Position numbers and translations under genes: made by a program. Source: Verrucosispora sp. WMMD573 (GTDB lineage Bacteria > Actinomycetota > Actinomycetes > Mycobacteriales > Micromonosporaceae). From it: DNA of 64,000 bases. The notes below the pieces were generated by a model. It made no database searches. It was not told the DNA's origin and saw only the letters and a program-made list of their open reading frames with translations. Every line of letters starts with the position of its first letter. Position 1 is the first letter of the stretch. Below, in pieces: positions 56,155 to 64,000 of the stretch. The stretch lies in assembly GCF_027497175.1 (NCBI RefSeq), contig NZ_CP114901.1, positions 2,666,001 to 2,730,000 of the forward strand, read 5' to 3'.

Positions 56155-56868
56155 ATGACTGAACCCGTGCAGATGAACAACCCCGTCCGGCTCGACGACC
56201 TGATCCAGGCCATCAAGCAGGCCCACTCCGACGCCCTTGATCAACTGTCCGGCGCGGTGATGGTGGCCGACCACATCGGTGAGGTGGCCGACCACCTGAT
56301 CGGCCACTTCGTGGACCAGGCCCGGCGCTCCGGAGCGTCCTGGACCGAGATCGGCCGGAGCATGGGAGTGAGCAAGCAGGCCGCCCAGAAGCGCTTCGTC
56401 GGTGCGGCGATGGACCCTCAGGAGGGCTTCCAGCGGTTCACGCCCCGAGCCCGCAACGTGGTGATCGCCTCGCAGAACGAGGCGAAGGCCGCCGGCAACG
56501 CCGAGATCACCCCGACCCACCTGGTGCTCGGACTGCTGGCCGAGCCGGAGGCGCTGGCCGCGAAGGCGCTGGCCGCCAGTGGTGTCTCGGCCGACGCGGT
56601 ACGGGAGGCCGCCACCGCCGCGCTGCCGCCGCCGTCGGACGAGGTTCCCGAGCTGATTCCGTACGACACCGCAGGCAAGAAGGCGCTGGAATTGACCTTC
56701 CGTGAGGCGTTGCGGCTCGGGCACAACTACATCGGTACCGAGCACATCCTGCTGGCCCTGTTGGAACAGGAGAACGGCGAGGGTGTGCTCACCGGCCTCG
56801 GGGTGGACAAGGCTGCCACCGAGGCGAACATCGCGGCGGCCCTGGCCAAACTGCGGACGTTCGAATAG
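56155..56868 (+). CDS. Clp N-terminal-domain protein with helix-turn-helix
   Basis: A 237-residue protein. Residues 15-85 form a helical region with a probable HTH (SGASWTEIGRSMGVSKQAAQ), followed by two Clp R repeats (about 92-150 and 165-232: FTPRARNVVIASQNEAKAAG, HNYIGTEHILLALLEQENGE) like the substrate domain of ClpC/ClpA, with no ATPase. No obvious ribosome site precedes ATG 56155. Possibly an autoregulated sensor that hands substrates to, or mimics, ClpC. Confidence 0.85.
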   Translation: MTEPVQMNNPVRLDDLIQAIKQAHSDALDQLSGAVMVADHIGEVADHLIGHFVDQARRSGASWTEIGRSMGVSKQAAQKRFVGAAMDPQEGFQRFTPRARNVVIASQNEAKAAGNAEITPTHLVLGLLAEPEALAAKALAASGVSADAVREAATAALPPPSDEVPELIPYDTAGKKALELTFREALRLGHNYIGTEHILLALLEQENGEGVLTGLGVDKAATEANIAAALAKLRTFE

Positions 56869-56872
56869 TCGA

Positions 56873-57391
56873 TCACGGCTCGACGGGGAAGCCGTACCGG
56901 GCTGCGTGTTCCGGGTCGGTCGGCTCGATCTGGCGCAGCCCGGCGTCGGCGAGATGCTTGTTCACCTCGTCGAGTCGCTCGCGCACCAACCGGGCCTCCT
57001 CCTCGGTGACCCGCCCGCGGTGTGGCCGGCCCGCGTACTCGATCGTGCTGTAGTCGACCTTCTCGGCGCTGCGGCGGACCTTTGGCGGGCGTACCCGCTC
57101 CGCGGTCTTCAGCAACTGCGCCATCGGCACGTCGGTGGCCATCGCGTCGAACTCGCTCGCGGTCAGCACCACCCGACGCGGCTCACCGTGGCCGTGTCGA
57201 TCGTGGATCTCGACCACCGCCACGTCCAGCGCCGCGTCGTCGATGCTCTCCACCTCGACCGGGGTGGCGTCCAGTTGCACGGGCCCGGCGACCAGGTCAG
57301 GGTGCTCGACAACGACGACGCGGACGGCCTCGTCGTCGGCGCCCAGCACCGTGCCGCTGAAGTCGGAGACGTGGATCGTCTTCTTGCCCAT
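56873..57391 (-). CDS. Soluble hypothetical protein
   Basis: A 172-residue protein with beta-rich N-terminus (MGKKTIHVSDFSGTVLGADD), acidic middle, and helical C-terminus (EEEARLVRERLDEVNKHLAD). Codon use supports coding. Lsr2-like only in its first few residues; I do not assign it. It converges on the Clp-N gene with four bases between. Confidence 0.75.
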   Translation of the reverse strand: MGKKTIHVSDFSGTVLGADDEAVRVVVVEHPDLVAGPVQLDATPVEVESIDDAALDVAVVEIHDRHGHGEPRRVVLTASEFDAMATDVPMAQLLKTAERVRPPKVRRSAEKVDYSTIEYAGRPHRGRVTEEEARLVRERLDEVNKHLADAGLRQIEPTDPEHAARYGFPVEP

Positions 57392-57492
57392 GGATGTGCC
57401 AGCTCCCGTCGTGACCCGTCGAAGGACCAGCAGACGTTACCCGACAGGTGTGCGAAAGCGCGCGGTGGCTCGCCGTCCTACCGGCTGGTGTT

Positions 57493-57681
57493 TCAGTGCG
57501 GGTTCAGGTGGTGCCGAACGGGGCCGGCGGGCAGGCTGTCCAGCTCGCGCCAGGAGAGCGTGCCGGAACGGGCGCGGTGACCGCGGTACGCCGCCTGGGC
57601 CGGAAAGCGGCCGGCGAGCCGGTGGTGGCGCCAGGCGCGCTCGGGGTCCTGCTCATCACGGTCCTGCGGCTGTTTCTGCAT
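57493..57681 (-). CDS. Small basic protein (62 residues), doubtful
   Basis: Begins MQKQPQDRDEQDPERAWRHH after GGTGGGGG; Arg/His-rich with no motif. An upstream ATG at 57711 would add ten residues. GC3 is moderate. It lies in a 445-base gap otherwise lacking genes, including an AT-richer patch (57690-57720) that may hold a promoter. Confidence 0.4.
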   Translation of the reverse strand: MQKQPQDRDEQDPERAWRHHRLAGRFPAQAAYRGHRARSGTLSWRELDSLPAGPVRHHLNPH

Positions 57682-57837
57682 GCCCCCACCGTTCCAAATA
57701 AAGTTGTCCATGTATGGAAATGGATATGACGGTCGATCGATCGTTCAAGTTCCCCGGATCGGGCCTACCTACGCCCCGAACCGACCCGGGTCGTCGTACG
57801 GTGAGCGGCGTCGGCGGTGACGGACGGGGAGGTGTTG

Positions 57838-58497
57838 ATGCTCGACCGGCGGCTCCACCTTCACCTGGCGACCTGGTTGGGACAGTGGCCGGCCGGCCCG
57901 GGCCTGCACGTGGTCGGGTCCGGGCGGCGCACCCGACCCGCCTGGGACGGCCGGCCGCGCCCCGCCATCGCGGTCCACGCCGGAGCCAGCGGCGTGCTTT
58001 CCGTGGCGCCCGATCGGGTCGCGACCGTCCGTGAGCTGGCGCGGCATCCGGACGGTCTGCTTAACGCGTTGCCGAACGCCGTCGGCTATCCGAGTTGGGT
58101 GGTGCACGACGACGTGTTCCGGTGGAGTGTGGCGCCGACGGCACTGCCGGACGTCGGCGAGTGGGTGCCGCCCACCACCGCCGGCCTGCCCTCCTGGCTG
58201 CGGCTGTTCGACCGGTCGGTGCTCATCGTGCGCGACCACCGGGGTCGCTATCTGGCCGGCGTCGGGATCAAGCGGCATGACCGGCACGGACACGAGTTGG
58301 CGGTGGGCACCGTCCCGGCGGCTCGCGGGCGCGGGCTGGCTCGGCGGCTGGTGGCCCAGGCGGCCCGCCGAGTGCTCGACGACGGCGCCGTCCCCACCTA
58401 CCTGCACGACCGGCGCAACGGCGCCTCGGCGCGGGTGGCGGAGGCTGCTGGATTCCTCGACCGCGGCTGGCGGTCCTACGGCGTCTACCCGAGCTGA
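57838..58497 (+). CDS. GNAT-fold acetyltransferase
   Basis: A 219-residue protein. The C-terminal GNAT core includes AVGTVPAARGRGLARRLVAQ (acetyl-CoA loop) and a late AGFLDRGWRSYGVYP. The N-terminal 120 residues are less typical. ATG 57838 with GGGGAGG upstream is preferred; GTG 57817 is possible. Substrate unknown. Confidence 0.85.
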   Translation: MLDRRLHLHLATWLGQWPAGPGLHVVGSGRRTRPAWDGRPRPAIAVHAGASGVLSVAPDRVATVRELARHPDGLLNALPNAVGYPSWVVHDDVFRWSVAPTALPDVGEWVPPTTAGLPSWLRLFDRSVLIVRDHRGRYLAGVGIKRHDRHGHELAVGTVPAARGRGLARRLVAQAARRVLDDGAVPTYLHDRRNGASARVAEAAGFLDRGWRSYGVYPS

Positions 58498-58573
58498 ACG
58501 GTGGCTGGCAGGGCGCGGACCGTGGATCCCGGGCCGGATCCACGGTCCGCAGCCTCCCCCCCCCAGGTCCGCA

Positions 58574-59127
58574 TCAGGCTTCAATGCCGATCACGCTACG
58601 TATCCAGAACCCGCTCGGCAAGCCGCCGCCACCGTCTTGTTGCTGTCCAATTGTGGACTTGACCTGGGAAGGAGTGCCTTTCCCCGCTCGCTTCGGTCGG
58701 TGACGCAGGGTGTGGATCAGGCTGATGACCTGTTGGGTCACCGGCCGCAGTACGCGTAGTCGCGAGAGCCTCACCAGTCGGTCGACGAGCGGCACCGCGC
58801 CGTCGATCGGCTCCCGGGTCCGGGTCTGTCCCGGCGAGCGGTCGTAGACCCAGAAGAGCACCATTCCCATGTAGGCGAGCCAGAGCAGCTCGGGCAGCTG
58901 CGGGCGCAGCTCCGCGTCGATCTTGGCGGTGGAGCCGGCCAACACCTCGGCGTAGAGGTCGATGGCGGCCTCGCGGGGCCCGGAGGACTCCGCGGAGAAG
59001 GGGCTCAGCGGGGAGGTGGGTTCCGCAGCGGTCTTGAAGAAGCTCGCCGCGAACTCGTGTAACGGGGTCAGCACGTCGATGCCCGCGTGCAGCACTCCCG
59101 CCAGCCGGGCGGCGAAGTCGGGGGTGC
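58574..59127 (-). pseudogene. TetR-family regulator, C-terminal fragment
   Basis: The frame RTPDFAARLAGVLHAGIDV through SPFSAESSGPREAAIDLY and GMVLFWVYDRSPGQ matches the ligand domain of a TetR subfamily. The DNA-binding N-terminal third is missing: the frame begins directly at the nagZ stop (59131-59133), whose sequence occupies the place. A start at GTG 59095 could still make 173 residues. The last 40 residues are low-complexity and may also be altered. Confidence 0.75.
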
Positions 59128-59130
59128 GGC

Positions 59131-60582
59131 TTAACGGACCAGGCCGAGTACCTCGGCGGCGGCGCGGCCGTTGGCGTGGCTCGCGCCGTATGTGGTGACG
59201 AAGGCCCGGACGCCGTCAGGCCGCCAGGCGGCCGGCCAGCCCATCTCCACCACGGCCACCGGATGCGTGGTGGCCAGCGCGTTTACCAGCTCCGGGCCGC
59301 CGGGCAGCCGGTGCAGATGACGGGCGACCAGGACGATCGGACGCTCGGCGGCGCGTCGCAGCAGGTCGGCCGGGTCCGTCTCGGCGGCCACCACCCGGAT
59401 CTGCTCGGTGCCGCCCAGGTGTGGGCCGAGCCCCCACGGCACCCGGCCCTCGGCGATGGTCGAGTCGGCGTGCAGGTGCACCACGAGCGACCGGTCGAGC
59501 CCGGCCGGCACGCCCTCCACCCGCACGGCTCGGCGGGCCGCCGCGTACCCCAGGTCGGTGGGGGTCGCGGTGGGGCGATCGACGGTCCGCGTCCAGGCGG
59601 CGAGGTCCGCGGTGCGGCCGGCGGCCTGTTCGACGCGGGACCGTTCCAGGCGTCCGTCGCCGAGTGCGTCCACGATCTCGGCGGCGACCCGCTCGACCAG
59701 GTCGGCGTCGACCTTGGCGCCGATGCAGAGCAGGTCGGCGCCGGCGGCGAGGGCGCGTACCGCGCCGGGGGCGATACCTCCGGCGGCCAGGGCCGCGCCC
59801 TTCATCTCCAGCGCGTCGGTGACGATGACGCCGTCGAAGCCGTACTCGTGGCGCAGCAGGTCCACCAGCACGGTCCGGCTGAACGTGGCGGGCCCGTCTC
59901 CGGTCAGCGCGGGTACCCGGATATGTGCGGTCATCACCGCCTGCGCTCCGGCGGCGACCACCGCGGCGAACGGCGGCAGATCCCGCTGGCGCAGCAGGTC
60001 GGGTGCGACGTCCACGGTGGGCAGTTCGTGGTGGGAGTCCGCCACCGTCGCACCGTGGCCGGGGAAGTGCTTGGCGCAGGCCGCCACCCCGGCGGCCTGG
60101 AGCCCGGTGGTCGCGGCGGCGGCGTGCGCGGCGACCTTCTCCGGGTCGGCGCCGAAGGACCGGGTGCCGATGATCGGGTTGTCGTCTGCGGTGTTGACGT
60201 CGACCGTGGGCGCCAGGTCGAGGGTGATGCCCAGGCCGGCCAGCTCGGTGCCGATGGCCTGGTAGACCTGGCGGGTCAGCGTCACGTCGCCGACCGCGCC
60301 GAGTGCGGCGTTGCCCGGGTACGGGCTGCCGGTGGCGTGTGCCAGCCGGGTGACGTCGCCGCCCTCCTCGTCGATGGCGACCAGTACGTCGGGCCGGCCG
60401 CTCCGCAACGCCGCCGTACTCGCCGACACCTGCGCCGGATCGTGCACGTTGCTGCCGAACAGGGTGTGTCCGGCGAGCCCGTCGGCGACCAGGTCGACGG
60501 CCCACCCGGGCGGGACCGGGCCGGGGTACGCGGCCAGCAGGGTGCCCAACGCCAGCCGGCGCAGTCCTGGATCAAGCCCCAC
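59131..60582 (-). CDS. nagZ: Beta-N-acetylhexosaminidase (GH3, NagZ-type)
   Basis: A 483-residue GH3 glycosidase that removes N-acetylglucosamine from peptidoglycan fragments in recycling. Motifs: VAIDEEGGDVTRLAHATGSP, KHFPGHGATVADSHHELPTV (His-Asp catalytic loop) and GVIVTDALEMKGAAL (nucleophile Asp). Like several bacterial GH3s it has an added C-terminal domain. Divergent from a ROK regulator. Confidence 0.94.
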   Translation of the reverse strand: MGLDPGLRRLALGTLLAAYPGPVPPGWAVDLVADGLAGHTLFGSNVHDPAQVSASTAALRSGRPDVLVAIDEEGGDVTRLAHATGSPYPGNAALGAVGDVTLTRQVYQAIGTELAGLGITLDLAPTVDVNTADDNPIIGTRSFGADPEKVAAHAAAATTGLQAAGVAACAKHFPGHGATVADSHHELPTVDVAPDLLRQRDLPPFAAVVAAGAQAVMTAHIRVPALTGDGPATFSRTVLVDLLRHEYGFDGVIVTDALEMKGAALAAGGIAPGAVRALAAGADLLCIGAKVDADLVERVAAEIVDALGDGRLERSRVEQAAGRTADLAAWTRTVDRPTATPTDLGYAAARRAVRVEGVPAGLDRSLVVHLHADSTIAEGRVPWGLGPHLGGTEQIRVVAAETDPADLLRRAAERPIVLVARHLHRLPGGPELVNALATTHPVAVVEMGWPAAWRPDGVRAFVTTYGASHANGRAAAEVLGLVR

Positions 60583-60710
60583 GTGCTCTCTCCTCTCGAC
60601 GCCGGGCGGCGCGGATCTCGTACCGGGTCGGCGGAGGGTCGCGTTCCCGCGTGGCCGATACGCTACGGCTTACCCGTTCACAGCTCGGTTCACGGTTTCA
60701 AAGGCTATAC

Positions 60711-60736
60711 AGTTAGCAAAGTTAACTAAAACTTGA
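60711..60736. promoter_or_regulatory. Possible ROK operator between nagZ and rok
   Basis: The AT-rich stretch contains the palindrome AGTTAACT (60720-60727) with related AGTTAG and ACTT half-sites around it. It lies 12 bases upstream of the ROK start in the divergent 165-base intergenic region. Confidence 0.45.
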
Positions 60737-60747
60737 GGACAGATGGC

Positions 60748-61920
60748 ATGAGTGCGACCCGGCTGCCCGGCACCCCACGTCTGTTGCGGGCCCTCAACGA
60801 CCGCGCGGCGCTGGAACTGCTGCTGGAGCAGGGGCCACTGACCCGGGCCCGGATCGGCGAGCTGACCGGCCTGTCCAAGGTCACCGCCTCGCAACTGGTG
60901 GAGCGGCTGGAGGAACGCGGACTGGTCACCCGCGTCGGCGAGCAGGCCGGCGGGCGAGGCCCGAACGCCCAGCTCTACGCCGTACACCCCGGCAGCGCAC
61001 ACGTGGTCGGCGTCGATGTGGGCCCGGAGCGGGTGGTGGCCGCCTGCGCCGACATCACCGGCACGGTCCTCGGCCGGGTCGAACAGTCCACCCAGGACAC
61101 CGACGACCCGGTCGGCGTGGTGCACAACGCGGTCGTCCGGGTGGCCGGCAGCGCCGGGGCGCAGCTGTCGAGCGTTCGCCGGATCGTGCTGGGCACCCCC
61201 GGCCTGGTCGACCCGGGCACCGGCGACATCACCTTCGCGTACAACCTGCCCCGCTGGCATCGTGGTCTGCTCGCCGCGTTGCGGGACGACCTGGACACCC
61301 CGGTCGTCTTCGAGAACGACGTGAACCTGGCCGCGGTGGCCGAGGCGCAGTCCGGTGCGGCCCAGGGCCTGGCGGACTTCGTCCTGGTCTGGGTCGGTGC
61401 CGGCGTCGGTCTGGCGATCATGTTGGGCGGACGGCTACACCATGGCAGCAGCGGCGCGGCCGGTGAGATCGGCTACCTGCCCGTGCCCGGCGCACCCATC
61501 CCACGCGACGTCTCGCGTCGAGCGAAGCCCGCCTTCCAGCAGTTGGCCGGCGCGGACGCGATCAGCGCCCTGGCCCGGGACCACGGCTACCCGGACGCCG
61601 CGGCCGACGCGGTCCGGGCCGCGATCGCTGCCGGCGCCGCGGGCGGGCCGATGCTCGACGAGGTGGCCCGCCGGCTCGCCCTCGGCGTGGCGAGCACCTG
61701 CGTGGTGCTCGACCCGCCGCTCGTGGTGCTCGCCGGTGAGGTGGGGCAGGCCGGCGGCGCGGCCCTGGCCGAGCGGGTGCAGCACGAGGTCGCCGCGATC
61801 ACCCTGGTACGCCCCCGGGTGGTGCCGACCGGCCTGACCGAGGAGCCGATCCTGCACGGTGCCCTGCGCACGGCGCTGGACGCCGTCCGCGACGAGGTCT
61901 TCGGCTCCACAGTCACCTGA
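60748..61920 (+). CDS. ROK-family transcriptional repressor
   Basis: A 390-residue NagC-like protein. N-terminal winged HTH (TRARIGELTGLSKVTASQLV), then ROK sugar-kinase-like domain with VVGVDVGPERVVAACADI (ATP-site-like), PVVFENDVNLAAVAEAQSGA and GAGVGLAIMLGGRLHHGSSG. The ROK zinc motif Cys-x-Cys-x4-Cys is absent (the region reads HHGSSGAAGEIGYLPVPG), so zinc binding is doubtful. Probably controls nagZ and amino-sugar use. Confidence 0.92.
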   Translation: MSATRLPGTPRLLRALNDRAALELLLEQGPLTRARIGELTGLSKVTASQLVERLEERGLVTRVGEQAGGRGPNAQLYAVHPGSAHVVGVDVGPERVVAACADITGTVLGRVEQSTQDTDDPVGVVHNAVVRVAGSAGAQLSSVRRIVLGTPGLVDPGTGDITFAYNLPRWHRGLLAALRDDLDTPVVFENDVNLAAVAEAQSGAAQGLADFVLVWVGAGVGLAIMLGGRLHHGSSGAAGEIGYLPVPGAPIPRDVSRRAKPAFQQLAGADAISALARDHGYPDAAADAVRAAIAAGAAGGPMLDEVARRLALGVASTCVVLDPPLVVLAGEVGQAGGAALAERVQHEVAAITLVRPRVVPTGLTEEPILHGALRTALDAVRDEVFGSTVT

Positions 61921-61937
61921 CCCCGTCCTCACCCGTC

Positions 61938-61992
61938 GATCATGAAGTTGTTGTGTGGGAGAGCGCTTGCCTTCGACAACAACTTCATGATC
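61938..61992. repeat. 17-bp perfect inverted repeat with 21-base loop
   Basis: Arms 61938-61954 (GATCATGAAGTTGTTGT) and 61976-61992 are exact complements. Located between the convergent ROK and broken ABC transporter genes. Loop contains GAGAGCGCTTGCC. No U-tract. Confidence 0.85.
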
Positions 61993-62031
61993 AACCGGAG
62001 TGGAGGTGGGTGAGGCAGGTGGGTGGGTGGG

Positions 62032-62715
62032 TCAGATGAGGTCGCGGCGGCGGAAGAGGGCGAAGGCGGCGGCGCTGAGGCCGGCGGTGAGCAGCAGGAG
62101 CACCGCCAGCGCCGGCTGCCAGGTCAGCGTGTAGCTGCCGTCGCAGTAGCCGTCGACGACGGTCCGGCAGGCGGTGCTGTCCCAGAATCTGGCCTCGCCG
62201 GCCAGCCACGCGCCGACGTAGCTGGCGAGCATGAGCTGTTCGGGCCGGGCCACCTCCAGGATCTGCAACACGATCCGCCCACCCAGCTCCCACACGACCA
62301 GGTACGCGGCCACCGCGCCGAGCGCCGCCGCCGTGTGCCGGCCCTCGTCGCGATGGCGAAGCCGATCGCCGCCGCGAGCAGCACCAGCGTCAACCCACGA
62401 CCCCAGATCGCGCCCAACTCGGCCCAGAAGGCCGTGTTTGTCGGCCCGGGATAGCCGGCGACCTGCGCGATGACCCAGAAGGTGACGAGATAGGCGAGCG
62501 TGGCGAGCACCGACACCGTCAGCACCGCACCGAGCAGCGTGCCGAGCTTGGCCCCGAGCACGGTCAGCCGGCGGGGTCGCCACAGCAGCAGGTTGACCAC
62601 TCCGCCGGAGTTCAGGTCGGCGCCGATGTACGAGGCGCCGACCAGGAACCCGAAGAGCACCAGATATGCCACCAGGAAGTAGAGCAGCGGCTCGGCCTGG
62701 CGGGTGAAGCTCGTC
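62032..62715 (-). pseudogene. ABC-2 type permease, N-terminally deleted and frameshifted
   Basis: Homology begins at SFTRQAEPLLYFLVAYLVLF, followed by GVVNLLLWRPRRLTVLGAKL. It continues to AIGFAIATR near 62345, then shifts frame to GRHTAAALGAVAAYLVVWEL and ends in ALFRRRDLI at 62032. The first ~100 residues are missing and join the upstream ATPase fragment. Two lesions make loss of function very likely unless the frameshift is a sequencing error. Confidence 0.85.
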
Positions 62716-63201
62716 AAGTATCAGCAACTCGGGTCGCTTGAGCAGGGCCGAGGCCACCGCCAGTCGCTGCTTCATGCCAAGCGAGTAGCCCTTGACCCGC
62801 TCGTGGCCCCGGTCGGCCAGGCCAACCTGCTCCAGCACCTCGTCGACCCGGGTGACCGGTACGCCGCCGGCGAGGGCCAGCAGCCGTAGCGTCCGGTAGC
62901 CGGTGAAGTTGCCGTAGAACTGCGGGCTCTCCACGATCGCACCGACCCGGCCGGCGACCTGGGGCAACTGCTCCGGCGCGCTGGCGCCGAGCACCCGCAT
63001 CCGCCGCCCGTCGTCGGCGCGAACGAGACCGAGCAGCGCGCGCAGGGTGGTCGTCTTTCCCGATCCGTTCGGCCCGAGGAAGCCGTGCACCTGGCCGGCC
63101 TCGACCAGCAGATCGAAGCCGTCGACCGCGACCCGTCGCCCACGGCGCAGGCTGTAAAAGGTCTTCCGGAGACCTTCGATCTCGATGACCCCACTGGTCA
63201 T
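62710..63201 (-). pseudogene. ABC transporter ATPase truncated at Walker B
   Basis: 164 recognisable residues from ATG 63201 (GGAGGA upstream): Walker A GPNGSGKTTTLRALLG, Q-loop region ESPQFYGNFTGYRTL, signature YSLGMKQRLAVASAL, and Walker B LLILDE. Here it breaks off at about 62710 and reads into permease sequence in the wrong frame (LHPPGRAAALL). The D-loop and switch His are lost. The deletion removed the ATPase end and the permease start. Confidence 0.88.
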
Positions 63202-63303
63202 GGGTGGTCCTCCGGGTGGGGTGAGCAACGACACGGCGCCTCACCCCACGGCGGCGACGCCCGCCCGTGGGGGCACCACGGGCGTGCGTGGTTGGATGGA
63301 CTG

Positions 63304-64000
63304 GTGACTGGTGACCTGATCCCTGGCGCCGCCGGCGCCGCACCCGCCCCCTCGCCCGTGGACGCGGATCTGGTGGTCAGCCTCGACGGCGTCGCCGTAC
63401 GCCGGTCCGGCACCGCCCTGCTGCACGACGTCGACTGGCGGGTGGAACTGGACGAGCGCTGGGTGGTGCTGGGGCCCAACGGCGCCGGCAAGACCACCCT
63501 GCTCAACATCGCCTCCGGACGCCTGCACCCGACCACCGGCACCGCGCACGTGCTGGGTGAGCGGATCGGCCGCACCGACGTCATGGAGCTGCGGACCCGG
63601 ATCGGCCTGTCCACCGCCGCGCTGGCCGAGCGGTTGCCCGCCCAGGAGCGGGTCGTCGACGTGGTGATGACCGCCGCCTGGTCGGTGGTCGGTCGGTGGC
63701 GGGAGAGCTACGACCCGGCCGACGAGGCCCGCGCTCGGGCGTTGCTCGACCAACTGGGCGTCAGCGCGTTGGCCGACCGGGCGTACGGCACCCTGTCGGA
63801 GGGGGAGCGCAAGCGGACGCAGATCGCCCGGGCGCTGATGACCGACCCGGAGCTGCTGCTGCTCGACGAGCCGGCGGCCGGGCTGGACCTGGGCGGCCGG
63901 GAGGACCTGGTCGCCCGCCTGGCCGGCCTGGCGCAGGATCCGGACGCGCCGGCGTTGGTGCTGGTCACCCACCACGTCGAGGAGATTCCCCCCGGGTTCA
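63304..64000 (+). CDS. ABC transporter ATPase, 3' end beyond window
   Basis: Open frame from GTG 63304 to the window end, 232 residues. Walker A GPNGAGKTTLLNIASG, Q-loop replaced by short STAALAERL region, signature LSEGERKRTQIARAL, Walker B ELLLLDEPAAGLDL and switch His VTHHVEEI. Resembles ModF/YlmA-type stand-alone ATPases with no visible membrane partner here. Confidence 0.92.
   Translation, partial: MTGDLIPGAAGAAPAPSPVDADLVVSLDGVAVRRSGTALLHDVDWRVELDERWVVLGPNGAGKTTLLNIASGRLHPTTGTAHVLGERIGRTDVMELRTRIGLSTAALAERLPAQERVVDVVMTAAWSVVGRWRESYDPADEARARALLDQLGVSALADRAYGTLSEGERKRTQIARALMTDPELLLLDEPAAGLDLGGREDLVARLAGLAQDPDAPALVLVTHHVEEIPPGF

Overview
The window is high-GC actinobacterial chromosome. 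Codon bias, frequent GTG starts, ATGA/GTGA gene overlaps, an actinobacterial-type hut cluster and the kinds of cell-wall and copper genes present point to Micromonosporaceae, most likely Micromonospora or a close relative (inference from gene content, not from a marker gene). About 65 genes are supported, three of them tRNAs. No CRISPR array, complete insertion sequence or rRNA was seen.

Layout. Bases 1-1326 hold the end of rph (RNase PH) and rdgB. Bases 1349-9187 are one minus-strand histidine-utilisation operon: an RpiR-type regulator, hutU, an M20 amidohydrolase, hutF, hutI and hutH. A large membrane protein that looks like a dead protease follows at 9379-11202. Bases 11223-20991 form a minus-strand exopolysaccharide cluster: LCP ligase, initiating phosphoglycosyltransferase, GT2, GT4, Wzx flippase, Wzy polymerase and SGNH-acyltransferase. 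Bases 21088-24767 carry a MOSC protein, a bacterial expansin, a GNAT enzyme, tRNA-Leu and a Bcp peroxiredoxin. Bases 24921-27574 are a cobalt/nickel ECF importer (CbiM, PDGLE protein, CbiQ, CbiO). Bases 27564-33166 combine an ECF sigma factor/MauE/DsbA/membrane-protein operon with divergent CopC-CopD and YcnI copper genes. Then come a GT87 mannosyltransferase, oligoribonuclease, tRNA-His and two tandem L,D-transpeptidases.

From tRNA-Lys (39631) to about 48.7 kb the gene content becomes accessory: DUF4326, an unknown zinc-finger-like protein, two Nudix hydrolases, an orphan antitoxin, a YdcF-like protein, an XRE-TPR regulator, the remains of a radical-SAM peptide (RiPP) cluster, a pentapeptide-repeat protein, a HAD phosphatase and a plasmid-type replication-relaxation protein. 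This resembles a decayed integrated element.

From 48.8 kb onward the content is again chromosomal and mainly sugar- or wall-related: a secreted sugar dehydrogenase, a metallophosphoesterase, a TetR/hydrolase pair with twin operators, a DUF72 protein, a secreted GH16 beta-glucanase with a ricin-type carbohydrate-binding domain, a Clp-N/HTH protein behind twin operators, NagZ with a divergent ROK regulator, a wrecked ABC exporter, and the start of another ABC ATPase cut by the window edge.

The most notable observations are the broken radical-SAM peptide cluster with a candidate precursor gene (about 44.0-45.7 kb), the pseudo-protease with a kinase-like N-lobe (9.4 kb), the self-regulated-looking Clp-N/HTH protein (56.1 kb), and several long perfect intergenic palindromes (24.8, 54.6 and 61.9 kb, and a near-perfect one at 34.3 kb).
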